NCBI GenBank assembly: GCA_016743945.1
Contig: JADGFI010000006.1
Coordinates: 62,001-126,000, forward strand
Length of the DNA stretch: 64,000 bases
From: Desulfobacteraceae bacterium
GTDB taxonomy: Bacteria; Desulfobacterota; Desulfobacteria; Desulfobacterales; Desulfobacteraceae
Direction: 5' to 3'
In this document: positions 9,683 to 22,100 of the stretch, in pieces
Numbering within the stretch: position 1 is the stretch's first letter
Layout: each line of letters opens with the position of its first letter
Program-made: the position numbers and the translations under genes
The notes under the pieces: model-generated
Seen by the model: the letters and a program-made list of their open reading frames with translations, nothing else
Told to the model about the DNA's origin: nothing
Database searches by the model: none

Positions 9683-10516
9683 TTACTTTCTCTTAGCCCT
9701 TCTTTTAACAATATACCGATCCGTTCTGGCATTATTCCTGGTCCGTTTACCTTTTGTGGGGACACCCCAGGGAGTACAGGGTTGTCGACCACCGGATGAA
9801 CGGCCTTCACCACCACCCATTGGATGATCCACCGGGTTCATGGCAACACCACGAACAGAAGGACGTCGCCCCATCCATCTGGAACGACCCGCTTTGCCGA
9901 TGCTCACATCTCCATGTTTTTCATTGCCGACTCTACCTATGGTGGCTTTACATTTCACATGGATCAAGCGAACTTCACCCGAGGGTAGCAACACTTGAGC
10001 ATACGTACCTTCCTTGGCCATGAGCCTAGCATATCCACCAGCACTTCGGACAATTTGGCCCCCTTTGTTTTCCTTGAGTTCGATATTGTGAATCCTTGTA
10101 CCAGTAGGGATATTTTCAAGGGGCATACAATTGCCGGGTTTAATATCCGCTTCAGGGCCCGTTTCCAGAACATCCCCCACTTTGATTTCCAAGGGTGCCA
10201 AAATATATCTTTTTTCTCCGTCAGCATAGACGAGAAGTGCGATTCGGGCACTTCTGTTGGGATCATATTCAATGGCAGATACCTTTGCAGGTATTCCATC
10301 CTTGTCCCGTTTAAAATCGATGATACGATATTTCTTTTTTGCCCCGCCACCCCGGTGCTTACTGGTAATTCTTCCGTAGCAATTTCGACCAGCCCGCTTA
10401 TTTACACTTTTGGTTAGCGATCGTTCAGGTTTTGTTTTCGTAATTTCTTCAAAAGAAAGGTATTCCTGAGCACGCCTACCGGGAGATGTCGGTTTTGTCT
10501 TGATTATTGTTGACAT
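9683..10516 (-). CDS. rplB: 50S ribosomal protein L2
   Basis: A 277-residue L2, full length, one of the most conserved 50S proteins and important for subunit association and the peptidyl-transferase centre. The C-terminal [20 protein letters not shown] contains the conserved histidine near residue 230. Order rplW-rplB-rpsS is standard for the S10 operon. Confidence 0.98.
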   Translation of the reverse strand: MSTIIKTKPTSPGRRAQEYLSFEEITKTKPERSLTKSVNKRAGRNCYGRITSKHRGGGAKKKYRIIDFKRDKDGIPAKVSAIEYDPNRSARIALLVYADGEKRYILAPLEIKVGDVLETGPEADIKPGNCMPLENIPTGTRIHNIELKENKGGQIVRSAGGYARLMAKEGTYAQVLLPSGEVRLIHVKCKATIGRVGNEKHGDVSIGKAGRSRWMGRRPSVRGVAMNPVDHPMGGGEGRSSGGRQPCTPWGVPTKGKRTRNNARTDRYIVKRRAKRK

Positions 10517-10528
10517 ATATATACCTCT

Positions 10529-10816
10529 TTAAACACCTTCAAAAAAATCAATTCGTTGCCCTGGCATCAATGTGACAATGGCTTTTTTCCAGTCTTTTCT
10601 TTTGCCAAGAATCTTACCGCGCTGCTTAACCTTACCTTTGACCTGAATCGTTCTGATCTGTTTCACTTTGGTATTAAAGTTTTTTTCAACAGCATCTTTG
10701 ATCTCAACCCGATTGGCTCTTTTATCGACTTTAAAAGTAAGCTGGTTGTTTGTTTCTTTTTGAAGGGTTGTTTTTTCTGTAACCAAAGGTCCCCTGATGA
10801 TATCATATTCTTTCAT
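10529..10816 (-). CDS. rplW: 50S ribosomal protein L23
   Basis: A 95-residue L23, the docking site for trigger factor and signal recognition particle at the exit tunnel. Its start ([20 protein letters not shown]) and the [17 protein letters not shown] segment are typical. The rplD stop is one base away, which suggests coupled translation. Confidence 0.97.
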   Translation of the reverse strand: MKEYDIIRGPLVTEKTTLQKETNNQLTFKVDKRANRVEIKDAVEKNFNTKVKQIRTIQVKGKVKQRGKILGKRKDWKKAIVTLMPGQRIDFFEGV

Positions 10817-10817
10817 A

Positions 10818-11438
10818 TTAGCTTAACCTCCCTTCAATATTCTTGATGGTTGATTCAACCAACAGAAGGTTTTTAAACTTTAAAATATCATAGACATTCA
10901 GACCCGCCGTTTTAATCACTTTAATATCGGGTATGTTTCTTGATGACAACGCAAGGTTCATATCCTCTGAATCCGATACGATGAGAAGGTCCTGAAGGTT
11001 TAGCGTCGCCAAAACCTCTGACAGCACTTTGGTTTTAACCTCTTCAAGTTTAATATCATCAATAACATAAAGTGTATTATCCGACAGCTTACAGCTCAAA
11101 GCCATTTTCAATGCCAATCTGCGCACTTTTTTGGGCACTTTATAAGCATAGGATCGCGGGGATGGACCAAAGATTACACCCCCCCCTTTTCTCAGGGGAG
11201 ACTTCACACTACCGGCACGTGCATTTCCGGTTCCTTTTTGTCTGAAAAGCTTTTTCGTACTGCCCTTAACCATCGCCCTTGTCTTAGACGCAGCTGTCCC
11301 CTCTCGTTTTGCAGCGAGCTGGGATCGAACTACTTCATGAAGAACGCTTGTCTTTACGGGTATATTGAATATTTCATCAATAAGCTCTGCTTCAGACACT
11401 TTATTACCTGCACTGTTTAATACATCGACAGCAGCCAT
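10818..11438 (-). CDS. rplD: 50S ribosomal protein L4
   Basis: A 206-residue L4. The tunnel-lining loop region contains [20 protein letters not shown], typical of the family. In Escherichia coli L4 also represses the S10 operon. The gene follows rplC after an unusually long 117-base spacer, where most genomes have the two almost touching. Confidence 0.97.
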   Translation of the reverse strand: MAAVDVLNSAGNKVSEAELIDEIFNIPVKTSVLHEVVRSQLAAKREGTAASKTRAMVKGSTKKLFRQKGTGNARAGSVKSPLRKGGGVIFGPSPRSYAYKVPKKVRRLALKMALSCKLSDNTLYVIDDIKLEEVKTKVLSEVLATLNLQDLLIVSDSEDMNLALSSRNIPDIKVIKTAGLNVYDILKFKNLLLVESTIKNIEGRLS

Positions 11439-11555
11439 ATTCTTCCTCTTAATTTTTGATCAGCTATGCATCACTGCGAATTGCTTGCAATACCCATAGC
11501 CGCGTTTTCAACTTTTACGACAGACACCTTACACCCGTAGGTGCAAAAATACAAT

Positions 11556-12182
11556 CTATTTTGTGTCGGTCTTATGCACTTCGATTATGCCTGTTTTGCA
11601 GCCAGGCACGGGGCCTTTGACCAGCAACAGGTTTTCGTCATGCCGAATATCTACAATAGTAAGATTCTTCATGGTTTTTTTATCAACACCCATGTGCCCT
11701 GGCATTTTCTTACCCTTAATGACCTTACCTGGCCAGGCACTATTTCCAATGGAACCGGGTTTTCTGTGGTTCCTACAACCATGGGTTTCAGGTCCACGAC
11801 TAAATCCGTGCCTTTTAATGGTTCCCTGGAAACCGCGGCCTTTTGAAATACCGGACACGTTCACCACATCACCCACGGAGAACATATCAATTCCAAGGGT
11901 CATGCCCGCTTCCATGTCTTCCACACTATCGGCCCTGAATTCTCTCAAGACTTTAAATCCCTTATCGCCTGCTTTTTTCAAGTGACCTGCCATGGGCCTG
12001 TTCAGCTTTTCAACTGGTTTTTCATCGTAACCCAGTTGAAGCGCTGTATACCCATCGGTTTCCATATTTTTAACCTGGGTAACAACACATGGTCCGACCT
12101 GTAACACCGTAACAGGAACGAGTTTTCCTTCTGCGGAAAACACATTGGTCATCCCGATTTTTCTTCCAAGAATTGCGCTCAT
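11556..12182 (-). CDS. rplC: 50S ribosomal protein L3
   Basis: A 208-residue L3 (start MSAILGRKIGMTNVFS). The conserved SKGRGFQGTIKRHGFSRGP segment is near the centre, and the glutamine it contains is the residue methylated in some bacteria. L3 nucleates 50S assembly and reaches towards the peptidyl-transferase centre. It follows rpsJ with a 20-base spacer. Confidence 0.97.
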   Translation of the reverse strand: MSAILGRKIGMTNVFSAEGKLVPVTVLQVGPCVVTQVKNMETDGYTALQLGYDEKPVEKLNRPMAGHLKKAGDKGFKVLREFRADSVEDMEAGMTLGIDMFSVGDVVNVSGISKGRGFQGTIKRHGFSRGPETHGCRNHRKPGSIGNSAWPGKVIKGKKMPGHMGVDKKTMKNLTIVDIRHDENLLLVKGPVPGCKTGIIEVHKTDTK

Positions 12183-12202
12183 AATTTGTTCCTGTTATTG
12201 AA

Positions 12203-12511
12203 CTACAATTTAATTTCCACATCAACACCCGGCGACAAATCTAACTTCATCAAGGCATCAACAGTCTGTTGAGTCGGCTCGAGAATATCCATCATCCGCT
12301 TGTGGGTTCTAATTTCAAACTGCTCCCGTGATTTCTTATTCACATGGGGAGACCGCAGTACCGTAAATTTATTGATTCTGGTAGGAAGAGGTACCGGCCC
12401 CACTATTTTGGCGCCGGTCTTCCTAGCCGTATCAACTATATCTACCGATGACTGATCAAGCAACTTATGATCATAGGCCTTAAGCCTGATCCGTATTTTA
12501 GTTTTCAACAT
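12203..12511 (-). CDS. rpsJ: 30S ribosomal protein S10
   Basis: A 102-residue S10, also known as transcription factor NusE because it pairs with NusB in antitermination complexes. The start ([20 protein letters not shown]) and [20 protein letters not shown] are typical. It lies only 15 bases after tuf, so there is no room for a separate S10-operon leader of the Escherichia coli type. Confidence 0.98.
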   Translation of the reverse strand: MLKTKIRIRLKAYDHKLLDQSSVDIVDTARKTGAKIVGPVPLPTRINKFTVLRSPHVNKKSREQFEIRTHKRMMDILEPTQQTVDALMKLDLSPGVDVEIKL

Positions 12512-12526
12512 GATAATAGCTCTTTC

Positions 12527-13720
12527 TTATTCAACAATTTCACCGATAACGCCGGCGCCGACGGTACGTCCACCCTCTCTAATGGCAAACCTAAGTCCTT
12601 TTTCCATTGCAATGGGGTTGATCAGCTCAACGTTAATGTTTGCATTGTCCCCTGGCATGATCATTTCAACACCTTCATCAAGGGTGAGTACACCTGTGAT
12701 ATCGGTTGTTCTGAAAAAGAACTGGGGTCTGTATCCACTAAAGAACGGCGTATGACGTCCACCTTCTTCTTTACTCAGTGCATACATTTCAGCTTTAAAT
12801 TTTGTATGGGGATTGATCGTACCGGGCTTGGCAACAACCTGACCTCTTTCAACCTGATCCCGCTTGGTACCACGAAGCAAAAGCCCGACATTGTCGCCCG
12901 CCTGGCCTTCATCCAGAAGCTTTCTAAACATCTCAACACCCGTACAAACTGTCTTTTGGGTCTCTCTAATACCGACGATTTCAACTTCTTCACTGGTCTT
13001 AACGACACCGCGATCAATTCTACCCGTAACAACCGTGCCACGACCGGAGATACTGAAAACATCCTCAATGGGCATCAAAAAAGGTTTTTCCGTATCTCTT
13101 TCCGGTTCGGCAACATAGGAATCCAAAACAGTAAGCAGCTCATGGATCGGCTTTGCTGCCTCATCATCCGGACTGTCTGCCTCAAGAGCTTTCAGAGCAG
13201 AACCTCTGATGATAGGCGTATCATCCCCCGGAAATTCATAGGTATCCAAGAGCTCCTGGAGCTCCATTTCCACCAATTCGATCAGCTCTTCATCATCAAC
13301 CATGTCACATTTGTTCAAAAACACAACAATAGAGGGAACCCCTACCTGGCGAGCAAGAAGGATATGTTCTCTGGTCTGGGGCATGGGGCCATCATCGGCG
13401 CTAACCACTAGAACCGCACCATCCATTTGGGCAGCCCCTGTAATCATATTTTTAATATAATCGGCATGGCCCGGGCAATCCACGTGGGCATAATGCCGAT
13501 TTTCCGTCTCATATTCGACATGGGCCGTTGCAATAGTGATACCGCGCTCTCTTTCTTCAGGCGCCTTGTCGATCTCATCAAACGGAACAAAGGTACCGCC
13601 ACCCTTCAATGCAGCATGTTTTGTAATTGCTGCGGTAAGCGTCGTCTTACCATGGTCAATATGGCCGATTGTCCCTATGTTCACATGCGGCTTGTTCCGC
13701 TCAAATTTTTCTTTAGCCAT
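12527..13720 (-). CDS. tuf: Elongation factor Tu
   Basis: A 397-residue EF-Tu. It is a GTPase that delivers aminoacyl-tRNA to the ribosome. The P-loop GHIDHGKT is at residues 19-26, DCPGH at 81-85, NKCD at 136-139 and GSALK at 173-177. Domains 2 and 3 are complete, and the protein ends with the usual [17 protein letters not shown]. It follows rpsG after 48 bases with no fusA between them. It is the only intact tuf in the window; a decayed second copy lies at 27001-27490. Confidence 0.98.
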   Translation of the reverse strand: MAKEKFERNKPHVNIGTIGHIDHGKTTLTAAITKHAALKGGGTFVPFDEIDKAPEERERGITIATAHVEYETENRHYAHVDCPGHADYIKNMITGAAQMDGAVLVVSADDGPMPQTREHILLARQVGVPSIVVFLNKCDMVDDEELIELVEMELQELLDTYEFPGDDTPIIRGSALKALEADSPDDEAAKPIHELLTVLDSYVAEPERDTEKPFLMPIEDVFSISGRGTVVTGRIDRGVVKTSEEVEIVGIRETQKTVCTGVEMFRKLLDEGQAGDNVGLLLRGTKRDQVERGQVVAKPGTINPHTKFKAEMYALSKEEGGRHTPFFSGYRPQFFFRTTDITGVLTLDEGVEMIMPGDNANINVELINPIAMEKGLRFAIREGGRTVGAGVIGEIVE

Positions 13721-13768
13721 CTTCTTTACTCCTCCTGTGGATTGTTTTCAGGATATCTTAAAAAATAT

Positions 13769-14236
13769 TTAGAACCGAAAATGGGCAAATGCCTTGTTGG
13801 CTTCTGCCATCTTGTGTGTATCCTCTCTCTTCTTAACCGCTCCGCCCCTTTTGTTGTATGCATCCAGCAACTCAGAAGCCAGCTTGTTTGCATATCCTTT
13901 TTCAGACCGTTTCCGACTAAAATTAATCAGCCACCGAAACGCGAGGGCAGTCTGCCTGCTGGGCTTGATATCAGTCGGCACCTGATAGGTGGACCCACCG
14001 ATTCTTCTTGACTTCACCTCAACAGAAGGCCTGATATTATCAATTGCCTTTTTAAAAATATCGAGAGCAGGCTCTCCGACTTTCTCCTGGGCTATCGACA
14101 ATGCCTGGGTTACCGCTTTACGAGCCGCATTTTTCTTTCCTTGTTTCATAACGCAGTTCACAAATCTAGCAGCAAGCTTTTCTTCCTGCGTGGCATCCTT
14201 CGTTAGGTTTTCTATACTAATTTCTTTTTCTGCCAT
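13769..14236 (-). CDS. rpsG: 30S ribosomal protein S7
   Basis: A 155-residue S7, the primary binder that organises the 30S head (conserved RRIGGSTYQVPTDIKPSRQ segment). It is the second gene of the str-type operon after rpsL. In most bacteria fusA (EF-G) follows; here tuf follows directly. Confidence 0.98.
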   Translation of the reverse strand: MAEKEISIENLTKDATQEEKLAARFVNCVMKQGKKNAARKAVTQALSIAQEKVGEPALDIFKKAIDNIRPSVEVKSRRIGGSTYQVPTDIKPSRQTALAFRWLINFSRKRSEKGYANKLASELLDAYNKRGGAVKKREDTHKMAEANKAFAHFRF

Positions 14237-14285
14237 TTGTCATATCCACCAATATTATCTATTAAAACTTCCAATGCATATACGG

Positions 14286-14657
14286 CTATTTTGGCCGCTT
14301 GGCTCCATACTTGGAACGACCCTGTCTTCTATCATCAACGCCCAAGGTATCGAGTGCCCCCCTGACGATATGATAACGAACGCCGGGTAAATCCTTTACT
14401 CTGCCACCCCTTACCAGAACAACCGAATGCTCCTGAAGGTTATGACCCATGCCCGGAATATATGCAGCGACTTCCATACCGGTTGTCAAACGCACCCTTG
14501 CCACTTTTCTCAAAGCAGAGTTAGGTTTTTTCGGAGTTGACGTATACACCCTGGTACACACACCGCGTTTTTGAGGCCCACCCTTTAAAGCAGGTGTGCT
14601 AACCTTTTTTTCTGCTTTTTTCCTACCTTTTCTAACCAACTGATTTATGGTCGGCAT
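14286..14657 (-). CDS. rpsL: 30S ribosomal protein S12
   Basis: A 123-residue S12, a decoding-centre protein. The conserved [16 protein letters not shown] carries the lysine whose mutation gives streptomycin resistance elsewhere. KDLPGVRYH contains the aspartate that RimO methylthiolates in other bacteria. The frame is open upstream to a TTG, but the ATG ending at 14657 ([11 protein letters not shown]) is the family start. AAGGAG about 13 bases upstream and GGGAAAG closer in are possible ribosome-binding sites. A strong promoter lies at 14715-14743. Confidence 0.96.
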   Translation of the reverse strand: MPTINQLVRKGRKKAEKKVSTPALKGGPQKRGVCTRVYTSTPKKPNSALRKVARVRLTTGMEVAAYIPGMGHNLQEHSVVLVRGGRVKDLPGVRYHIVRGALDTLGVDDRRQGRSKYGAKRPK

Positions 14658-14714
14658 AACTTTCCCAACGCTCCTTATCAATGTAATACATCGTCATATA
14701 CGACAAAATATTCA

Positions 14715-14743
14715 ATTTTACTTTCACTCTACAAAAATGTCAA
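14715..14743 (-). promoter_or_regulatory. Sigma-70-type promoter for rpsL-rpsG-tuf
   Basis: On the minus strand TTGACA (14738-14743) is separated by exactly 17 bases from TAAAAT (14715-14720). That is a perfect -35 and a 5-of-6 -10 at ideal spacing, lying between the rpoC stop and the rpsL start. Initiation would fall near 14708. It would let the str/S10/spc block be transcribed independently of rpoBC. No hairpin terminator was seen after rpoC, so read-through is also expected. Confidence 0.75.
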
Positions 14744-14762
14744 GGTTTTTTTATTATCACCT

Positions 14763-17700
14763 TTAAACCTCTGCTACCTCACCAAACCCAACCTCAACGT
14801 TCTGATACCCTTTAAACCCGGTACCGGCCGGGATGAGTCTCCCCATAACCACATTTTCCTTTAACCCCTTAAGACTGTCATGCTTACCTTCGATGGAAGC
14901 AAGGGTAAGCACCTTGGTAGTTTCCTGGAACGAAGCAGCAGACAAAAAGCTGTCCGTGGACAAAGAGGCTTTTGTAATACCCAGGATAAGAGGTTCACCC
15001 TTTGCAGGTTCACCACCACTCATGGCAACTTCACGGTTTTTTTCTTCAAAAAGGATCCGATCCACCTGCTCATCGGGAATAAAATTGGTATCCCCGGTAC
15101 TGATAATCTTGACCCGTCTCATCATCTGCCGGATCACAACTTCAATATGCTTATCGTTGATACGAACCCCCTGGAGCCGGTAAACTTCCTGGACCTCATC
15201 CACCAGATATTTGGCAAGGGCAACCTCGCCTTTAATATTCATGATATCCTGGGGATTTGCAGAACCTGCAATCAAAGGATCTCCTGCCTTGACATAATCA
15301 CCGTCATAAACCGTTACATGCTGCCCTTTGGGGATGGAGTATTCTTTCTTTTCTCCAATATCCGTCGGGGTAACCGTTACCTTCTGCCGTCCTTTGGTGC
15401 CCTTGGATACCAATACATATCCGTCAATCTCGGTCAACATACCCGGATCCTTTGGCTTTCTGACCTCAAAAAGCTCAGCTACCCGCGGCAGACCACCGGT
15501 GATATCCTTGGTTTTAGTAGTCGCCCTTGGTAGCTTGGCAATAATTTCACCCGCCATGATATTGTCATCTTCTTCCACCGTCAAAATTGCATTCACCGGC
15601 AAATAATAGCGGGCCGGCTTTTTTCCTTCGTCCAGTTTTACGGCTTTGCCTTCTTTGTCTCGAAGGGTAATTCTGGGACGAATTTCAGAATCTTTCCCCT
15701 CAATAATGGTCCGGCTTACCTTACCTGTTACAGGATCTATCTGTTCTTGGACCGTATTGCCTACTTCAATATCAGAAAAGCGAACCCGCCCGGTTACCTC
15801 GGTAATAATCGGCGTGGTAAAGGGATCCCAAGCAGCAATAATATCCCCGGGCTCAATTTGCTGCCCGTCCTTGGCATGGAGGGTTGCACCATAGATAACG
15901 TTTTCCTTTGCAAGTTCACGTCCTTCCTTACCAACAATGCTAATGCCGCCACCCTTACGGTTCATGACAATCACTTGATTCTCTGAAGAGGTAACAGTGT
16001 GGACATCCTCATTGAATTTGAGTACACCGCCGACCCTTGCTTTAATTTCAGCAACCTCGACCTTTCTGGACGCGGTACCCCCAATATGAAAGGTCCGCAT
16101 GGTGAGCTGGGTACCGGGTTCCCCGATGGACTGGGCAGCAACAATACCAATGGCCTGTCCAATTTCAACGGTGACCCCATGTGCAAGATCACGGCCATAA
16201 CACCTAGAACAAACGCCATTCCTCGAGTTACAGGTTAACACCGAACGAATTTTGACCTTTTGAACACCCGCCGCTTCTATTGCCACAACATCAGCTTCCT
16301 GGAGTTCCGTATCAACCCCCACGATAAATTTATCGGTGTAGGGATCCACGATATCTTCCTGGGTAACTCTTCCTAGGATTCTTTCCCCCAGGGTCTGGAT
16401 GATTTCCCCCCCTTCGTAGAGGGACTCCACCTCTATCCCATTGATGGTGCCACAATCTACTTCAACAATGGTGCAATCTTGTCCCACATCAGCCAGCCGT
16501 CGGGTCAAATATCCGGAGTTGGCTGTTTTAAGCGCAGTATCGGCCAGACCCTTACGGGCACCATGGGTGGAAATAAAATACTGGAGAACTGAAAGACCTT
16601 CCCTAAAACAGGCGGTGATGGGATTTTCAATGATCTCCCCGGAAGGTTTGGCCATCAACCCACGCATACCCGCCAACTGGCGCATCTGATCCTTGGAACC
16701 ACGGGCCCCGGAATCGGCCATTATATAGACGGCATTCAGTACCTCAGAGGTGTCAGGCTCATCACATCCCGTAGGATTTTTCATGACTTCCATCATGGAA
16801 TTGGCAATGTCATCCGTGGCCTGGGCCCAGATATCAACCACCTTATTATACTTCTCCCCCTGGGTAATCAACCCTTCTGAATACTGGTCTTTTATATCTT
16901 CAATATTTTTTTCGGCACTGCCAATGAGATCCCACTTTTGATCAGGAATAATCATATCATCAATGCAGATAGACAATCCACCAAGGGCGGAATGTTTGTA
17001 ACCGATATCCTTAAGCCTGTCGGAAAGGACAACCGTTTCCTTGAGTCCGATATTTCTATAGGCATAATCAATAAGTTTAACAACGGAGGACTTGTCCATG
17101 AGCTTATTCACCAGCTCAAAGGGCAGTGTTGTTTTACGCTTATCCACCTTAAAAATAGTGTATTTATCACCCACCATTCGAACATCGGTGAACTGATCTT
17201 TTTTCAGGCCGAACAATTGTTCTACCACCACATCGGATACCTGGAAAAGATTTTTAAATTCCTTCCGGGTCAGTATACCGGTTTCTCCCCGGCTCTTTTT
17301 TATTTCATCATCTGAATATTTTTTTAAAACCGTGTCAAAAACTTTACCTGCTTTTAGCTCAGCAAGTGCAGCCTCACAGGTTTCAATTGAATCGGTGCGT
17401 ATCCGGCTTAGTGCCAGAAGCGTATCCCCGGGAATAGTTTCCCACAAAAGGATACGACCGGTGGTGGTTTCATAAACTTCATCGTCAATTCTAACCTTAA
17501 TTTGAGCATGCAATGCAAGCTCACCGGCATCATAGGCATACCGGACTTCATCAAGGCTTGCAAACGTAATCCCGGCTCCTTTTTGATCCCTTACCGCCCG
17601 GGTCATATAGTAGATGCCCAGTACGATATCCTGGGTGGGAACAATAATAGGCTGTCCATTGGCAGGCGACAAAATATTATTGGTGGAGAGCATCATGATC

Positions 17701-19142
17701 CTGGCTTCAAGAACAGCTTCAAGGGAAAGCGGTACATGAACTGCCATCTGATCCCCATCAAAATCCGCATTAAAGGCCGGACAGACAAGGGGATGAAGCT
17801 GAATGGCTTTTCCCTCGATCAATACCGGTTCAAATGCCTGAAAACCAAGGCGATGGAGGGTTGGTGCCCGGTTGAGCATAACCGGATATTCCTTGACAAC
17901 CGACTCCAATGCGTCCCAGACTTCGGCCTCCTCACGTTCCACCATTTTTTTGGCACTTTTAACCGTGGAGACCAATCCTTTTTGTTCCAGATAATTATAG
18001 ATAAAAGGTTTGAACAACTCCAGGGCCATTTTTTTGGGAATCCCGCACTGATGAAGCCTGAGCTCAGATCCTACGGTAATAACCGTACGGCCGGAGTAAT
18101 CAACCCGTTTACCCAAAAGGTTCTGACGAAAACGGCCTTGCTTGCCCTTCAAGGTGTCGCTCAAGGATTTGAGCGGCCGTTTGTTAGTCCCGGTAACCAC
18201 CCGCCCATGCCGGCCATTATCAAACAATACATCAACCGATTCTTGAAGCATTCTTTTTTCGTTGCGGACAATAATATCCGGAGCATTCAGGTCTACCAGA
18301 CGCTTAAGTCGGTTATTCCTGTTCAACACCCGCCGATAAAGGTCATTCAAGTCAGAGGTGGCAAACCGCCCCCCCTCCAATGGTACAAGTGGTCTTAAAT
18401 CCGGCGGCAAAATAGGGCAGGCCGTCAAAATCATTCGTGTGGGTTCAATCCCTGAATTTAAAAAGGCATCCACCACTTTCATCCGTTTGGACATCTTCTG
18501 TTGCTTGGCAACGGATTTGGTCAGGCTGATTTCCTCTTTGAGCATATCGTGGGTGGCCTGGAGGTCTATCTCCCCCAATAGTTTGAGTATGGCTTCCGCA
18601 CCAATTCCTGCCTCAAACTCCTCACCAAAGGTTTCAAGGGCTTCATAATACTGATCATCGGAAAGAAGCTGCATTTTTTTGAGACCCGTATCCTTGGGAT
18701 CAATCACAAGATAGGAATCAAAATACAACACTTTTTCAAGATTCTTTAAGGTCAAATCCAGCACATTACCAATTTTACTGGGCAGACTTTTCAAAAACCA
18801 GATATGAGAAACAGGAGAGGCAAGCTCAATGTGGGCCATTCTCTCTCTTCTGACCTTGGATTGAATCACTTCAACCCCACACTTTTCACAGACAACTCCC
18901 CTGTGCTTCATGCGTTTGTATTTACCACAATTACATTCGTAGTCTTTTGTCGGACCAAAAACCTTTGCACAGAAAAGACCATCCCGTTCCGGTTTAAAGG
19001 TCCTGTAGTTTATTGTTTCAGGCTTTTTAATTTCACCATGGGACCACTCTCTTATCTGGTCCGATGATGCAAGACTGATCTGCACGCCTTTATAAACCTT
19101 GGGATCTTTCGGTTTAGCGAAGAAATCATATATATTGTCCAA
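14763..19142 (-). CDS. rpoC: RNA polymerase beta' subunit
   Basis: A 1459-residue beta' subunit, unfused to beta. The N-terminal zinc-binding cluster (CNCGKYK...CEKCG) lies near residues 69-90. The active-site Mg2+ motif NADFDGD lies near residue 460. The second zinc site ([15 protein letters not shown]) is in the C-terminal half, followed by the conserved [16 protein letters not shown]. It starts 11 bases after the rpoB stop. Length and order are normal. The product is the large clamp subunit of the core enzyme. Confidence 0.98.
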   Translation of the reverse strand: MDNIYDFFAKPKDPKVYKGVQISLASSDQIREWSHGEIKKPETINYRTFKPERDGLFCAKVFGPTKDYECNCGKYKRMKHRGVVCEKCGVEVIQSKVRRERMAHIELASPVSHIWFLKSLPSKIGNVLDLTLKNLEKVLYFDSYLVIDPKDTGLKKMQLLSDDQYYEALETFGEEFEAGIGAEAILKLLGEIDLQATHDMLKEEISLTKSVAKQQKMSKRMKVVDAFLNSGIEPTRMILTACPILPPDLRPLVPLEGGRFATSDLNDLYRRVLNRNNRLKRLVDLNAPDIIVRNEKRMLQESVDVLFDNGRHGRVVTGTNKRPLKSLSDTLKGKQGRFRQNLLGKRVDYSGRTVITVGSELRLHQCGIPKKMALELFKPFIYNYLEQKGLVSTVKSAKKMVEREEAEVWDALESVVKEYPVMLNRAPTLHRLGFQAFEPVLIEGKAIQLHPLVCPAFNADFDGDQMAVHVPLSLEAVLEARIMMLSTNNILSPANGQPIIVPTQDIVLGIYYMTRAVRDQKGAGITFASLDEVRYAYDAGELALHAQIKVRIDDEVYETTTGRILLWETIPGDTLLALSRIRTDSIETCEAALAELKAGKVFDTVLKKYSDDEIKKSRGETGILTRKEFKNLFQVSDVVVEQLFGLKKDQFTDVRMVGDKYTIFKVDKRKTTLPFELVNKLMDKSSVVKLIDYAYRNIGLKETVVLSDRLKDIGYKHSALGGLSICIDDMIIPDQKWDLIGSAEKNIEDIKDQYSEGLITQGEKYNKVVDIWAQATDDIANSMMEVMKNPTGCDEPDTSEVLNAVYIMADSGARGSKDQMRQLAGMRGLMAKPSGEIIENPITACFREGLSVLQYFISTHGARKGLADTALKTANSGYLTRRLADVGQDCTIVEVDCGTINGIEVESLYEGGEIIQTLGERILGRVTQEDIVDPYTDKFIVGVDTELQEADVVAIEAAGVQKVKIRSVLTCNSRNGVCSRCYGRDLAHGVTVEIGQAIGIVAAQSIGEPGTQLTMRTFHIGGTASRKVEVAEIKARVGGVLKFNEDVHTVTSSENQVIVMNRKGGGISIVGKEGRELAKENVIYGATLHAKDGQQIEPGDIIAAWDPFTTPIITEVTGRVRFSDIEVGNTVQEQIDPVTGKVSRTIIEGKDSEIRPRITLRDKEGKAVKLDEGKKPARYYLPVNAILTVEEDDNIMAGEIIAKLPRATTKTKDITGGLPRVAELFEVRKPKDPGMLTEIDGYVLVSKGTKGRQKVTVTPTDIGEKKEYSIPKGQHVTVYDGDYVKAGDPLIAGSANPQDIMNIKGEVALAKYLVDEVQEVYRLQGVRINDKHIEVVIRQMMRRVKIISTGDTNFIPDEQVDRILFEEKNREVAMSGGEPAKGEPLILGITKASLSTDSFLSAASFQETTKVLTLASIEGKHDSLKGLKENVVMGRLIPAGTGFKGYQNVEVGFGEVAEV

Positions 19143-19153
19143 ATGTCTTCTCC

Positions 19154-22100
19154 TTATTTGGTTCCTTCTATAAGATTCATGTCCAAACCCAGACTATTGA
19201 GTTCTTTTGTCAGAACCCTGAAAGATTCAGGCATTCCAGGTTCAAGAACATTCTGGCCTTTGACTATTTTTTCATACATACGTGTTCTTCCGGTCATATC
19301 ATCTGATTTGACCGTCAAAAATTCCTGGAGTGCATGGGCGGCACCATAGGCTTCCATTGCCCAAACCTCCATCTCCCCGAGTCGCTGCCCGCCGAACTGG
19401 GCTTTACCACCCAGGGGCTGCTGGGTAACCAGGGAATAGGGGCCAATGGAACGGGCATGAAGCTTATCATCAACCAAATGGTGAAGCTTGAGCATATACA
19501 TGGTCCCCACTGTTACCGGTTTATCAAAAGGCTCACCGGTTCTGCCGTCGTGCAATATAACCTGGCCAGACGTATCAAAGCCTGCCATTTCAATCATTTC
19601 TTTAATTTCTTCCTCTGTGGCACCGTCAAAAACAGGTGTTGCCGTATGAACACCCCTTCGGTACATGGAAGCAAATTTAATCAGTTCATCATCGGACATG
19701 GCATCAATTTTATTGGCAAGGACATCCTCTAGGGAATCCGCCTTCTGGGTTTTGGTCAAAGAGAAAATAGCGCTCAATTTTTCCCTGAGCTGCTTGAGCT
19801 TCTCTTCTTCAAGCATCTCATTTATCTGTTGGCCCAAACCAAATGCTGCATGCCCCAAATGAATTTCAAGAATCTGTCCAACGTTCATACGAGAAGGAAC
19901 GCCCAGCGGGTTGAGTACCATATCAACCGTCCGGCCATCGGCAAAATAAGGCAGATCTTCCTGGCGTAAAATCCTGGAAACAACGCCCTTATTTCCGTGA
20001 CGGCCTGCCATCTTATCGCCAACCGAGAGAACCCTGAGCAACGCCACAGAGATTTTGATCAATTTCAGCACACCAGGGGGAAGGTCATCCCCTTTTTCAA
20101 ATCTGGATACCTGTCGATTAAATCGTTCTCTGGCTTTTTTGATCTGATTCTGGGCATGTTCAAGAATAATCTGAACTTTTTCGGTGAGCACAGGATCCGT
20201 TACCGCCACATTCACCAACACAGTAACAGGGATACCGGAAAAGGAACCCGGCTCGGTAATCATGCCTGCTTTGAGAATGGTTTTCCCATTTTTTTCCAGA
20301 TCTGCAAGGATTTTCTGGCCGTCAAGAATATTTTCCACTTTTTCCCTGGCAACCTCGGAAATGATTTTAATCTCGTCATCTCTGTCCTTTTCAATACGTT
20401 CTATCTCTTCGTCTTCAATCAGACGGGTTCTGTCATCCTTGGAAAGTCCCCTTCTTGAAAAAACCTTGGCATCGATGACCTTTCCTTTTACCCCCGGGGG
20501 TACACAAAGGGAGGTATCTTTTACATCCCCCGCCTTTTCCCCGAAAATAGCCCGAAGCAGTTTTTCTTCGGGAGAAAGCTGGGTTTCCCCTTTGGGCGTA
20601 ATCTTGCCCACAAGGATATCTCCGGATTGAACCTCGGCTCCCAGGCGAATAATACCGCTCTCATCAAGATTTTTAAGTGCTTCTTCGCCCACATTTGGGA
20701 TATCCCGGGTAATTTCTTCCTTGCCAAGTTTTGTGTCCCTTGCAAGAACTTCAAATTCCTCGACATGTACAGAAGTGTACACCCCATCCTTGACCAATCG
20801 CTCACTGACCAGGATGGAATCCTCATAATTGTATCCGTCCCAGGGCATAAAGGCCACCGTCACATTTTTTCCCAGAGCCAGTTCACCCATTTCAGTGGAG
20901 GGTCCGTCGGCAATTACCTGGCCACTTTTAACGGTTTCCCCTTTTTCAACAATGGGTCTGTGATTGAAACAGGTATTCTGGTTAGACCGGACAAATTTTG
21001 TACAATTATATATAGATACCGCTTTTTCAAAATTGCTGTCTTCCTTATCATCATTTTTGACAACAATGCGCTTGGAATCCACCTCCACAACAACGCCATC
21101 AAATTCCGAAACGATTGTAACCCCGGAATCCCGGGCGACTACGCTTTCCATACCGGTTCCCACCAAGGGCGCTTCGCTCTGGATGAGCGGCACTGCCTGG
21201 CGCTGCATGTTGGATCCCATCAAGGCCCTGTTGGCATCATCGTTTTCAAGAAAAGGAATCAAAGACGCAGAAACAGACACCAGCTGATTGGGTGAAACAT
21301 CCATAAATTTGACGTCTTTGTTTTCAATCATCTCAAACTCGCCGCCAACCCGTGCCGAAACCTGGGAATTGAGAAAATTTCCTTCAACATCCAGGGGTGC
21401 GTTGGCCTGGCCGATGGGTAATTCTTTTTCTTCAAAGGCGCTTAAATGCCGAATATTTCTTGAAACATTCCCATCCTCAGCAATCCTGAAAGGGGTTTCA
21501 ATGAAACCAAAATCATTCACCCTTGCATAGGTGCACAGGGAGACAATCAAACCGATATTGGGTCCTTCAGGGGTTTCAATAGGACAAATTCTTCCGTAAT
21601 GGGAGGGATGAACATCCCTGACTTCAAACCCTGCTCTCTCCCGGGTAAGCCCCCCTGGCCCTAAGGCAGAAAGCCGTCTTTTATGGGTTGTCTCGGACAA
21701 TGGGTTTGTCTGATCCATAAATTGGGACAACTGGGACGTTCCGAAAAATTCTCTGACGACGGCAGAAACCGGTTTGGGATTAATGAGGTCATGGGGCATC
21801 ATGGCATCGACTTCCTGCATGCTCATTTTTTCCTTGATCGCCCTTTCCATGCGAACCAATCCAATCCGATAATGATTTTCAAGCAGCTCTCCAACAGCCC
21901 TGACCCTACGGTTACCAAGATGATCAATATCATCAACCTGACCCTGGGTATCTTTAAGCTCTATAAGTGTTGCAGCTGTTAAAAGAACATCCTCTCTTCT
22001 CAGGGTATTAACATCAATTTTAGTGTCCACCCCAAGCCTGTGGTTCATCTTAAGCCTACCCACCTTGGAAAGGTCATAGTATGTCTGGCGAAAAAAGAGG

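Noticed and set aside
12467..13411. A ~314-codon open frame on the plus strand opposite tuf and rpsJ
   Set aside because: The sequence is a mirror of EF-Tu codon bias and has no plausible start context or domain. tuf is certain on the other strand.
14658..14714. Short hairpin GTCGTATATGAC in the rpsL leader as a terminator
   Set aside because: The stem is only three to four pairs with no T run. It is part of the leader downstream of the rpsL promoter.
17502..18398. A ~298-codon open frame on the plus strand inside rpoC
   Set aside because: It lies wholly antisense to a highly conserved gene, shows no family similarity I recognise and has no ribosome-binding site. Long antisense frames are common opposite such genes.
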